Shown one piece after another: positions 27,997 to 36,192 of a stretch of DNA of 64,000 bases. The notes beneath the pieces were generated by a model. It ran no database searches, was not told the origin of the DNA, and saw only the letters and a list, made by a program, of their open reading frames with translations. Origin of the DNA: Planctomycetia bacterium (GTDB lineage: Bacteria > Planctomycetota > Planctomycetia > Gemmatales > Gemmataceae); the NCBI GenBank assembly GCA_005808665.1, contig SYLG01000163.1, positions 1 to 64,000 of the forward strand, in the 5' to 3' direction. Each line of letters opens with the position of its first letter. The first letter of the stretch is position 1. The position numbers and the translations under genes are program-made.

Positions 27997-28920
27997 TCAC
28001 TTGGGGTCCTTGCCATCGCCCGGGGTGGTTTTCCTGCTATCACCCTTTTTAAAGCCACCTTTTCCCCCTCCGGGGCCTCCCATGGGGCCACCCTTGCCAC
28101 CACCAGGGCCCATTTGCGGAGGAAGGGCATCAAACACAAGTTCCGATTTTTCTGCGGGATCACCAATTCGTTCAAGGGCATCAAATGCCTCTTGGCGAAG
28201 TTCATTCGGGCTGGCCTTATCCTTCAGGATTTTTCGAATTTCCCCGGCAGCCTCCTTGGCGGGAAGGCCGACCTCGGCCAGCCCACGCATGGCGGGAAGA
28301 CGAAGGTTTGGTTTTTCCGGATTATTCAGGAAGCCAAGCAACATGGGAACAGATTCGGAAGTCCCGGCACTGGCCCGGCCAATGGCGACAAGAAGTGTTT
28401 CTTGAAGGGTCGTAGTGAAGCCGGTAGCCCTTTCCTGATTGATGGGGAGATTGGCGGCGGCCACAAGGGCTTTGAGGGCTCCTTTGGAATCGGCCTTGAG
28501 GCGCATGATTGCAAAAAGGGAATTCATTCGGACCACCGCATCCTTATCATCCAGCCCTTTGATCAAACTGTCCATCACCGAGAGGGACTCTGGAGCCATT
28601 TTGGAAATGGCAAGCGATGCCTCGATTCGTAAGCCTTCATCCGGGTCAAGGGTCATGATTTTTGCCAACTCGGGTAGGGCTGATTTTGCACTTATGCTCA
28701 AAGTCCCCAAGGCTTTGAGGGCCAAAATCCTTGTTTGCCTGTCTTTGGATTGAAGGTCACCGATCCATTCTGTCACCGTGCGCCCGTCATGTTGGGGCGT
28801 GAATAACTTGTCATTCATTATAAAGCGGTCAAGGATATAGGTGGGGCTTCCGGGAACGATCAGGGCGACCACCAAAAGAACTACTATTGAGCCGAGGATC
28901 CAGGCCGTCGATTTTTTCAT
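27997..28920 (-). CDS. HEAT-repeat membrane-anchored protein
   Basis: Predicted 307-residue protein. Residues 5-25 are a hydrophobic signal or anchor. About five HEAT/PBS-lyase-like repeats follow (e.g. RILALKALGTL, LRIEASLAISKM, VVRMNSLFAIMRL, LRLPAMRGLAEVG, LRQEAFDALERIG). The tail is Gly/Lys-rich low complexity (GPGGGKGG repeats). It is clearly paralogous to the N-terminal third of the downstream HEAT/FG-GAP/UnbV protein: both have IVPGSP/LIPSSP after the anchor, a GRTVTEWIGDL/GKTAKYWVQGL segment and a GFTTTLQETLL/GFTTTIQETLI segment. They share strand and order, so tandem duplication and co-expression are likely. Function unknown; probably protein-protein interaction. Confidence 0.78.
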   Translation of the reverse strand: MKKSTAWILGSIVVLLVVALIVPGSPTYILDRFIMNDKLFTPQHDGRTVTEWIGDLQSKDRQTRILALKALGTLSISAKSALPELAKIMTLDPDEGLRIEASLAISKMAPESLSVMDSLIKGLDDKDAVVRMNSLFAIMRLKADSKGALKALVAAANLPINQERATGFTTTLQETLLVAIGRASAGTSESVPMLLGFLNNPEKPNLRLPAMRGLAEVGLPAKEAAGEIRKILKDKASPNELRQEAFDALERIGDPAEKSELVFDALPPQMGPGGGKGGPMGGPGGGKGGFKKGDSRKTTPGDGKDPK

Positions 28921-29116
28921 ATTAGTGCTTTCAGGGGGAAATGAGTCGGACCGCTATTTCATTGCTATTTGGTCTTGGATTTATTCTAACCCAACTTGGG
29001 TTTAGGGAAAAGTGGGATTCATTGAAGAAATCAGGTGCCATTTGTCCTCGGCATGGACATTGGTCTGGTTTTGCTTGAACATACCAGAAAGGGTGCTATT
29101 GCAAGAACCCGTCAGA

Positions 29117-29902
29117 TTAGGACCCAATGCCAGTGGCCCTTCTCATGGGCCAACAAAGGGTTTGAACCCCTGGGGAAAATAGCAGGTGGGGTTTTTGATC
29201 CGGCAATAAAAGTCCAAAGGGCCTTACCATATCCTGAGCTTCGATTTTGGCCTTGGCTTGTTGTAATGGCCAAGGTGGGTGGTGAACATCCACCCGCATC
29301 AAGGATCCTTTTCGTTGCTTGGTGAAAAGACAATAACGCTCCGTGAGAAAATGTTCCAAGGTTCCAGGATTGGCGAAAAACAGATCACCAACGGGTTCAT
29401 ATAGCGCCTTGAAAATCAGTTGCGGTTTGGCCCGCCCACAAATCGCTTCTACCTGAAACGAGGGTGAATTATCCCCAGTAGGGAAGGTTTTGTGAGTTAC
29501 TTTGGACCAATAATAGGGCAAATGATAACTCCACCATGCTCCGAAGGCCGCCAAAGAATTGGATCCGTCCAGACTCAAAAAGTAGACTCCCGGTTTATCA
29601 CGAAACCGGACATAGAGGCGGACATTGAGTTCAGGAAAAGCGGATATCCAAGGCAAGTGAAAGTGGCGAAACCTGACCCCTTCCATGCGAAAAGGCACCA
29701 CCCCAATCCAGGAGGTCCCATCAAATTCTTCAAGTTCCAACTCAAAAGGGACGAAAGGGCGAAGGAACTTGCTTGGAATGGGCCAATGGGCAAAAAGCAG
29801 GTCCATCCATGCCTGCCTCATATTCCATGGGCCAATAGGCAAAGGCCAAGGGCGATGGTCCACCTTTTCAAGCAAGGGATTCATGAGGATGGATCCATCC
29901 AT
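29117..29902 (-). CDS. DUF2071 (YqjF-type) protein
   Basis: Predicted 261-residue protein of the DUF2071/YqjF family (function unknown, acetoacetate-decarboxylase-like fold suggested for relatives). Family marks visible are MRQAWMDLLFAHWPI near the start, LRPFVPFELELEEFDGTSWIGVVPFRM, then ELNVRLYVRFRDKPGVYFLSLD in the middle, and FLTERYCLFT later. Cytosolic; no signal peptide. A second in-frame ATG at 29884 may be the real start (MNPLLEKV). It lies downstream of the DUF1501 gene but is separated from it by a strong terminator, so it needs its own promoter. Confidence 0.78.
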   Translation of the reverse strand: MDGSILMNPLLEKVDHRPWPLPIGPWNMRQAWMDLLFAHWPIPSKFLRPFVPFELELEEFDGTSWIGVVPFRMEGVRFRHFHLPWISAFPELNVRLYVRFRDKPGVYFLSLDGSNSLAAFGAWWSYHLPYYWSKVTHKTFPTGDNSPSFQVEAICGRAKPQLIFKALYEPVGDLFFANPGTLEHFLTERYCLFTKQRKGSLMRVDVHHPPWPLQQAKAKIEAQDMVRPFGLLLPDQKPHLLFSPGVQTLCWPMRRATGIGS

Positions 29903-29962
29903 TTGGAAACAGGGAATGCTGTATTCAGAACCGGTTTAAGGTTGGTATAATTCTTTTAAAAC

Positions 29963-29998
29963 GAAAAAAGGCGTAGGGGTAAGACCCCTACGCCTTTT
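29963..29998 (-). terminator. intrinsic terminator of the DUF1501 gene
   Basis: GGCGTAGGGGT (29970-29980) and ACCCCTACGCC (29984-29994) form a perfect 11-bp stem with a 3-base loop. On the minus strand it is followed by six Ts (29969-29964), placed 30-60 bases after the DUF1501 stop. A-tracts on the other side give it some potential in the plus direction too. Confidence 0.85.
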
Positions 29999-30027
29999 GG
30001 AAAATCTTTGTAACCTTGGCGGTTGCT

Positions 30028-31347
30028 TTAAACAAGGCCTTTGAGGATTTTGCCTTCGGCAATCGGCATGGGACGGCCGATATTATCCCGGATTTGGGTG
30101 GCGGGGTCGAGACCCAACCCTTTGTACACGGTGGCGAACAGGTCTCCGATGGAGCAACCGTTGTCCTTGATGTCCATGCCATCCGCACTGGTGGCCCCGT
30201 AAACCTGGCCACCTTTAATGCCACCCCCACCCATAACCACCGACCAACAACGGGCCCAGTGATCACGGCCGGTGTTTTGGTTGATGCGAGGAGTTCGGCC
30301 GAACTCACCCATCCACATGACGACTGTGTTTTTCCAAAGGCCCCGTTCCTTGAGATCGCCAACCAAGGCACTGAACCCCTTGTCGAGGCGCGGCCCGTTT
30401 CCATTTTTTATGGTCGTAAAGATGTTGGCGTGGTTGTCCCACCCTCCCAAATCGACTTCCACACAGGAAACCCCCTGTTCAACAAGTTTGCGAGCTAAAA
30501 GACAACCCATGCCGAATTGGTTTTGTGTGCCCCCATAAGCATCAATCACCGATCTGGATTCTTTGGCCACCTCGAATACGGTCCGGAGAGGGGAAACCGT
30601 CAGGTCAAAAGCCTTTTTGTAGATCGAGGAATGAGCCTGGGCGGCGGAGCCGGATGCTTCGCGATCTTCGGGTTTTTTCAGGTGGGGGAAGGTGCCTTCC
30701 GCAAATTGATCTTCCACCGCATAGAAAAGCCTCTGTCGACGACGAACCCTGTCCTCGGTTTCCGAGGTGGTGCTTCCCAAACCACCAGGATTACGAATAT
30801 TTTCCGGAGGCTGGCCAGCATTCTGGACCGTAAAAGGAGCATTGATCATTCCCAAAAAGCCGGGGCCGACCCGCTGGGCGGTCCCACCTACTCCAATGAA
30901 ACCTGGCAGAGGGAGCTCTTTGGGGGTAATCAAAGAGGAAACCACGGCCCCAGCCGCAGGGTAGGTTACCACAGGGTTGGGAGGACGGCCGGTGTTCATG
31001 AGGGTGGTTCCCCGTTCATGGCTACCCTCATTGGTTACCAGGGACCGGACGATGGCAAGGTCCTTGAATTCCTTGGCCAAACCGGGCAAAACTTCCGATA
31101 TTTGAACTCCCGGGGCGGTTGTGTTGATCGGCTTGAACTCTCCCCCGGTGCTTGAACCCGGTTTGAGGTCCCAAAGGTCCATGTGGGAAGGCCCGCCTCC
31201 CATCCACAGAATAATGAGGCTCTTTTTGTCTTTTTTGAGGGTGGATTCAGCTGCTCTAAGGCCATTCCAAAATTGGCTTCCCGCCCCGGAAAGGGCACCT
31301 AAGGCCGCAGCATGTTCCAGAAAATGGCGTCGATCTATCCGACTCAT
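30028..31347 (-). CDS. DUF1501 domain protein, Tat-exported
   Basis: Predicted 439-residue protein of the DUF1501 (sulfatase-like fold) family that is greatly expanded in planctomycetes. The N-terminus DRRHFLEHAAALGAL is a twin-arginine signal. Typical family segments are SLIILWMGGGPSHMDLWDLKPG, VLPGLAKEFKDLAIVRSL, and late WMGEFGRTPRIN with NTGRDHWARCWSVVMGGGGIKGG, which hold the expected metal and catalytic His/Asp residues. Such genes often sit beside a DUF1549/DUF1553 partner, but none is adjacent here, which is unusual. The stop is followed by a strong terminator (29963-29998). Confidence 0.9.
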   Translation of the reverse strand: MSRIDRRHFLEHAAALGALSGAGSQFWNGLRAAESTLKKDKKSLIILWMGGGPSHMDLWDLKPGSSTGGEFKPINTTAPGVQISEVLPGLAKEFKDLAIVRSLVTNEGSHERGTTLMNTGRPPNPVVTYPAAGAVVSSLITPKELPLPGFIGVGGTAQRVGPGFLGMINAPFTVQNAGQPPENIRNPGGLGSTTSETEDRVRRRQRLFYAVEDQFAEGTFPHLKKPEDREASGSAAQAHSSIYKKAFDLTVSPLRTVFEVAKESRSVIDAYGGTQNQFGMGCLLARKLVEQGVSCVEVDLGGWDNHANIFTTIKNGNGPRLDKGFSALVGDLKERGLWKNTVVMWMGEFGRTPRINQNTGRDHWARCWSVVMGGGGIKGGQVYGATSADGMDIKDNGCSIGDLFATVYKGLGLDPATQIRDNIGRPMPIAEGKILKGLV

Positions 31348-31564
31348 GGCAATTTCTCCCTAAAAACAAGAGCAATCGGCGAGGGATTGTCCCAATTATA
31401 CTTCTGAAACTTACCCTTATATCGTCCTATCACTATGGTTTAGACGAAAATACCCTAAAGTGGTTCCAGAAATCCAAAATAAATTCTAAAAAACCCAAAG
31501 GTAGGCCGGGACAGCACACCTGTTTCCCAATCTCTGACCCCAAAAAGGTTCCAAAGGTTCCTCA

Positions 31565-32836
31565 ATGGACAAGAAAACCGATCATTCCGACCCTTCTGAA
31601 GCGGATTGGCTTGGGTGGCGTGGTAAAATGATGATAGACCAATCCTCTATCAATTTGAATACAGGTTCTTATGGGCACACCCCAAAAAGCGTTTTCAGCC
31701 ATGCAGAGGCAATCCGTAAACAAATTGCCATTCAACCGATGGATTTTTTGATTCGCCATCTTCCCCAAAAATTATTTCAAGCCCGCTTTGATTTGGCTAA
31801 CTTTCTTAATGGCTCCTTTGCTTCCACCGTTTTTTTCCCAAATGTTACCCTTGCTTTGAATGTAGTTATCCATTCCATTCCCAAAATAATTGGCCCCAGT
31901 ACCGATTTGGCAACCGTTGAAATCCTCCTTAGCGACCTGGAATATGGATCTTTGGTTTGGGCTTGGGAAAAAATAGCGAAACAAACTGGCCTAAAATTAA
32001 TTTGGGTCCGCATGCCAAGGAGGCCAAAGTCGCCCGATGAAATTCTTGACGCCTTTCAACATCATCGAACCGCAGCCACCCGGGCCATTTTCTTCAGTCA
32101 TATCACCTCCCCAACCGGCATGATTCTACCTGCTAGGGAAATATGTGCTTGGGCCAAAACCCACTCAATCGTCTCCATTGTGGATGGGGCCCACGCTCCG
32201 GGGTTTGCCCCTTTGGATTTGCAAACCGTTGGAGCTGATTTCTATGGTGCCAATTGCCACAAATGGCTTTTGGCACCGATAAGTTCAGGTTTTTTATGTG
32301 CCTCGCCGGATTGGCTGGAACGGTTGGATCCACTTTGGGTGAGTTGGGGTTATGAAATGGATCCAAATCTGGGAATCCATCAAACGGATGATTTGGGATC
32401 GACCCCAGCCATTAGGCGCCTGGAATGTGCGGGAACAGTTGATCCTTCCCCCTATTTGGCGGTGGGATCTGCCATCGAATTTCACCAGGAGATTGGTTCT
32501 GCCGCCATTTGGGCCCGTCAAGCAAAACTCAATAAACGAGTCAGGGAAATCGTTTCCGAGGTGGTGGACTGGGACATTCAGACGCCCCCTTTGGGTGAAA
32601 TGTCAGGGGGCATGGTGGCCTACCGACTTCCCTACCGGGGCCCTATCCCTCCCTTACGGAAATTTCTTTGGGACCGATTTCGATTAGAAGTAAATTTCAT
32701 TGATCGTGAAGGTGATCCCCTCATGATTCGGTTTTCAACCCATTTTTATAACACCATGGAGGAGGTGGAGATTCTTCGGGACGCCGTCCCAGCTCTCCAA
32801 AATTATCTTTCAACATTAGGTGGTCTATGCCCCTGA
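31565..32836 (+). CDS. aminotransferase class V-fold PLP enzyme (isopenicillin N epimerase-like)
   Basis: Predicted 423-residue fold-type I PLP enzyme, related to CefD-like class V proteins. Marks visible: LNTGSYGHTPKSV near the start, SHITSPTGMILP, IVDGAHAPG (Asp contacting the PLP ring nitrogen), and GANCHKWLLAP with the Schiff-base Lys. In this subgroup the enzymes act as epimerases, desulfurases or aminotransferases, so the substrate is open. The gene overlaps the following glycerate kinase by ten bases, which suggests coupled expression. A serine/glyoxylate-type role feeding hydroxypyruvate and glycerate metabolism is one guess. Confidence 0.85.
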   Translation: MDKKTDHSDPSEADWLGWRGKMMIDQSSINLNTGSYGHTPKSVFSHAEAIRKQIAIQPMDFLIRHLPQKLFQARFDLANFLNGSFASTVFFPNVTLALNVVIHSIPKIIGPSTDLATVEILLSDLEYGSLVWAWEKIAKQTGLKLIWVRMPRRPKSPDEILDAFQHHRTAATRAIFFSHITSPTGMILPAREICAWAKTHSIVSIVDGAHAPGFAPLDLQTVGADFYGANCHKWLLAPISSGFLCASPDWLERLDPLWVSWGYEMDPNLGIHQTDDLGSTPAIRRLECAGTVDPSPYLAVGSAIEFHQEIGSAAIWARQAKLNKRVREIVSEVVDWDIQTPPLGEMSGGMVAYRLPYRGPIPPLRKFLWDRFRLEVNFIDREGDPLMIRFSTHFYNTMEEVEILRDAVPALQNYLSTLGGLCP

Positions 32837-34200
32837 CCCGCTACCAAAACCCATTGGACCGGGAGGTCATTGAATGGATTTTTCAGGCAGGAATAGATGC
32901 GGTTGATCCCCAAAAGTTGGTAAAAAATGCCATTACCCGTGACCTATTAGGCCCTAACCAACCCCAAGGCGTGGTGGTATTGGGCGCGGGAAAAGCCGGT
33001 GCCAAAATGGCTCGTGGTTTGGTGGAAGGACTTTGGGGGAAAGTTCCCTGCCGAGGTCTGGTGCTGGTTCCTTCCGGCATGGAAGGATTATTTGGCAATG
33101 TAGAGGTCCGGGCAGTCCGACCTGGGGCAAGCAACCTCCCAACCCAAAAAGCCTTGGAAGGGACCCAAAGCCTATTGGATTTGGCACGAGGGGTAAATCC
33201 AATGGAACAGGTGGTAGTTCTCCTTTCCGGTGGGGCTTCCGCCTTAACCCCGGCACCCGTATTTGGGATCACCCTCGAGGAGAAAATCCAAACTACCTCT
33301 CTTTTGGCTAGTGCCGGTGCCAGCATTCAACAACTCAATGGGGTCCGAAAACACCTCAGTCAATTCAAGGGAGGAGGCCTATTGCAGGAATTTTGCCCTG
33401 CGCCCCCGCAATTTCCCCTGATCGCCTACATCCTTTCGGATGTAGTTGGAGATCCGGTTGAGGTGATAGGTTCCGGCCCGACGGTGGCCGATTCGAGTAC
33501 ATTTGCCCAGTGTATATCGGATTGTCAAAGCCTTGGGGTTTGGGACCAGCTTCCCAAAGCGGTCCAGGATTACCTTGGAAAAGGAAATTTCAAAAACGAG
33601 ACTTTGAAACAGACTCCACCTTGGGTAAATAACCAAATATTAGGGAGCAATAAGATTGCCTTGGAAGCTTGTTCCCAAAAGGCCCGTTCTCTTGGCTTTA
33701 AAACCATTCAACTTGGTTCGGGTTTCGAGGGCGACTCCCTGGCTTTGGCAAGGGACCATTTGGAAATCATTCGGAGCATTAGACAGCGGTCGATTGAAGG
33801 AAATTTCAAAGCCGGTACTCGGCCTATTTGTATTCTTTCGGGCGGTGAAACAACCATGCGCCTTGTCACCCATCCCGGGCCGGGGGGGCGAAATCAGGCT
33901 TTTGCTTTGGAATTGCTCCTGGCGTTGGGATGTGAGGAGGTGAAACGACTTTGTTTATTGAGTGCGGGGACCGATGGGGAAGATGGTCCCACCACCGCAG
34001 CTGGTGGATGGGTTGATGCCATGGCTTGGCAAAAGCTCCATGATTGGGTCGATAGGAACCCCCAGAAAGCGGAACAATTATTGGCAAGCCAATCAAACCA
34101 TCAGCTTTTGGAGTATGCCGGCGCCCTTTTTTCACCAGGGCCCACTGGAACCAATGTAATGGATGTTAGACTTGGGGTATTTTTGCAAGAATCTTTGTAA
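32827..34200 (+). CDS. glycerate 2-kinase (type II, DUF4147/MOFRL)
   Basis: Predicted 457-residue enzyme phosphorylating D-glycerate to 2-phosphoglycerate. The N-terminal DUF4147 domain (about 10-250) has VVVLGAGKAGAKMARGL, VVVLLSGGASAL (nucleotide-binding Gly loop) and LSDVVGDPVEVIGSGPTV. The C-terminal MOFRL domain includes CILSGGETTMRLV, GPGGRNQAFALELLLAL and AGTDGEDGPTTAAGG. Length is usual. It overlaps the upstream aminotransferase by ten bases. Convergent with the PQQ-like gene, with a strong hairpin in the gap. Confidence 0.92.
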   Translation: MPLTRYQNPLDREVIEWIFQAGIDAVDPQKLVKNAITRDLLGPNQPQGVVVLGAGKAGAKMARGLVEGLWGKVPCRGLVLVPSGMEGLFGNVEVRAVRPGASNLPTQKALEGTQSLLDLARGVNPMEQVVVLLSGGASALTPAPVFGITLEEKIQTTSLLASAGASIQQLNGVRKHLSQFKGGGLLQEFCPAPPQFPLIAYILSDVVGDPVEVIGSGPTVADSSTFAQCISDCQSLGVWDQLPKAVQDYLGKGNFKNETLKQTPPWVNNQILGSNKIALEACSQKARSLGFKTIQLGSGFEGDSLALARDHLEIIRSIRQRSIEGNFKAGTRPICILSGGETTMRLVTHPGPGGRNQAFALELLLALGCEEVKRLCLLSAGTDGEDGPTTAAGGWVDAMAWQKLHDWVDRNPQKAEQLLASQSNHQLLEYAGALFSPGPTGTNVMDVRLGVFLQESL

Positions 34201-34575
34201 ATCTGACAACAAAAACACAAGGATACGGGGCTGAAATCAGAAGGAGTGGGAACAGTTTTTTTATTTAAATGCATATTAGTAAATAGGTTAGGGAACCTCA
34301 TGGTATTGGTTTTATTCGATTGGCATGGTAGGTGCGGTACTAAATAATTCGTTAGGATTGGTTTTTGGGGCTGGAACCAAGAAAGAGGCCCAATCCTTAA
34401 CCTCCGACCCGCTTGCCGGGTCCAAACCACCAGAAACAAGGCTGATTGGGGCAACCCAACCAGCCTTGTTGGTTATTGAGTTTGTGTTTTCCGGTTGCTT
34501 CAGAATACGGTCTTTTTACCTACCTCGGTCCAATGATTATGCCAACCCGGTTAACAATCGGTTTCGCCCCATTCC
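34201..34575. other. convergent intergenic region
   Basis: Gap of 375 bases between two converging genes. It contains a long hairpin at 34435-34470 (see separate entry) and a smaller perfect one, GACCCG/CGGGTC, at 34406-34422. No gene seen. Confidence 0.5.
34435..34470. terminator. bidirectional terminator-like hairpin with GCAA tetraloop
   Basis: AACAAGGCTG and CAGCCTTGTT form a perfect 10-bp outer stem; after one A/C mismatch an inner 5-bp stem TTGGG/CCCAA carries a GCAA (GNRA) tetraloop. It lies between the convergent glycerate kinase and PQQ-like genes, so it can serve both. Neither side has a long uninterrupted T-run (TTGTTTC on the minus side; a T-rich stretch after about 10 bases on the plus side). 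Confidence 0.6.
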
Positions 34576-35919
34576 CTATCCTTTGGACGATTTTAACTGT
34601 ACACAATAGATTCGGTTGGCGGTCCTTAGGAGAAGGCGATTCCCCGCCAAGGCTGGAGTAGCCATGCACATTTCTCCATCGAGTTGGTTGGTGTGAAGAA
34701 GTTTAAACTTGTCCCCAGCCAAAAGGACAAAACAAATACCATCCTCGTTCAGGCAAAAAATCTTGCCATTGGCAGCCCAAGGGGAGGAGGTAAAGGCGAG
34801 GCCTTTGGGAAGTCGCTCCCTTTCGTAACGCATTTCCCCGGTCTTGGCATCGTAACAACTTACCAGACCCCTGTCATGCAGGACATACAACCGCCCTTCA
34901 TAGGTAACTGTACCAGGGTTGTAGGGTGCGGCAGTGGGATGGCTCCAAGCGATATGGGAATTGGTCGTTTCTCCCGCTTTTAAAGAAATATCCCCTTTGG
35001 CACCAGGGCGGATGGCATAAAGGGGGCGAGATTTGTCCATTACATAACCGGAACTGATATAAAGCAGGCCATTGGCCTCATAGGGCGTGGCAATGGTGAT
35101 CGAGGACATCCCACGAAGCGACCAAAGGAGCTTGCCATCCAGGTCATAGCTGGCGACCCTGCCACTACCGGGGGTAATGATTTCCATTCGTTTGTCATTT
35201 TCCCAAACGAAGGGGGTGGCCCAGTTGCTTTTTTCATCCCGGGGAACGCACCATATTTCCTTGCCCGTTCGTTTATCCAAAGCTAGCAGTTCGGATTGTT
35301 TATCGTTGTCGTTTACAAAATAGATTCGGTCGCCGTGAATCACGGGGGAAGCCGCCGGCCCCCAGCCGAATCGGGTGGGCCTGGGTTCAAGGGGCCGGGA
35401 CCAAAGCTCCTTGCCATCCAAATCAAAGGCAAACAAGCCAATGTTGCCAAAGACACAATAGACCCTCTCACCATCGGTAACCGGAGTTTCGGAGGCGAAG
35501 CTATTTTTGATATGAATCGAGGTGGGAGGTGGACCTTTTTTGACGGTTTTTTCCCAGTTGATTTTGCCTGAATTCAAGTCCAGGCAAAAGACTTTCCATT
35601 GGTGTTCGGTTTTGGGGGGCGTAAGGCGTTCCCCGCCAAAATAGAGCCCCTTCTTTGCCGGTTCCGTTATCCCCTGGTTAATCACAGAAGTTAGAAAGAG
35701 TTTGTTACCCCACACGATGGGTGAAGACCATCCTCGGCCGGGAATGTCCGTTTTCCATGCTACATTTTCCGTAGTCGACCAGCGGTCAGGAGGATTGGCT
35801 CGCTCGGCGATTCCTCGCGCCCCGGGCCCCCGGAATTGGGGCCAGTTATCGTCCGATGAAAAGGCATTTCCGCAAAATAAACCGCAAAGGACAAATAAAG
35901 AGGTCGTTGGTTTCATCAT
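34576..35919 (-). CDS. PQQ-like beta-propeller repeat protein, secreted
   Basis: Predicted 447-residue exported protein. Signal peptide at 1-22 (TSLFVLCGLFCGNAFS). WPQFRGPGARGIAE is the typical opening of the planctomycete/verrucomicrobial outer-membrane PQQ-like propeller family. Repeated blades follow with A/SPVIHGDRIYFVN, LLALDKRTGKEIW, ISSGYVMDKSRPLYAIRPG, GRLYVLHDRGLVSCYDAKTG. No PQQ-dehydrogenase catalytic residues are seen, so it is probably a structural or binding protein. It is transcribed alone toward the hairpin at 34435-34470. Confidence 0.88.
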   Translation of the reverse strand: MMKPTTSLFVLCGLFCGNAFSSDDNWPQFRGPGARGIAERANPPDRWSTTENVAWKTDIPGRGWSSPIVWGNKLFLTSVINQGITEPAKKGLYFGGERLTPPKTEHQWKVFCLDLNSGKINWEKTVKKGPPPTSIHIKNSFASETPVTDGERVYCVFGNIGLFAFDLDGKELWSRPLEPRPTRFGWGPAASPVIHGDRIYFVNDNDKQSELLALDKRTGKEIWCVPRDEKSNWATPFVWENDKRMEIITPGSGRVASYDLDGKLLWSLRGMSSITIATPYEANGLLYISSGYVMDKSRPLYAIRPGAKGDISLKAGETTNSHIAWSHPTAAPYNPGTVTYEGRLYVLHDRGLVSCYDAKTGEMRYERERLPKGLAFTSSPWAANGKIFCLNEDGICFVLLAGDKFKLLHTNQLDGEMCMATPALAGNRLLLRTANRIYCVQLKSSKG

Positions 35920-36192
35920 TTTTTCCGCAACCTGGGATGGACTAAACCAGTCTTGACTTAAGTCCTTGTTCGTTTCCTATGAAGCTTGCAAACCGGATGG
36001 AATCCTTGGCAGGGTTAATATTCATGAAACCTTAACTAAAGTCGAATAATTCAAAAGGGTTCATGGTGACCAAAAGGGTGCCAACTCCCTAGCATCACCC
36101 ATGGAATGATTTTCCCTGCCAGGGATGGTTGTCATTCTTTCCATGGCTTATAAAGCCCCTTATTCCTTTCACAATTGATGGAGACCTTTCCA

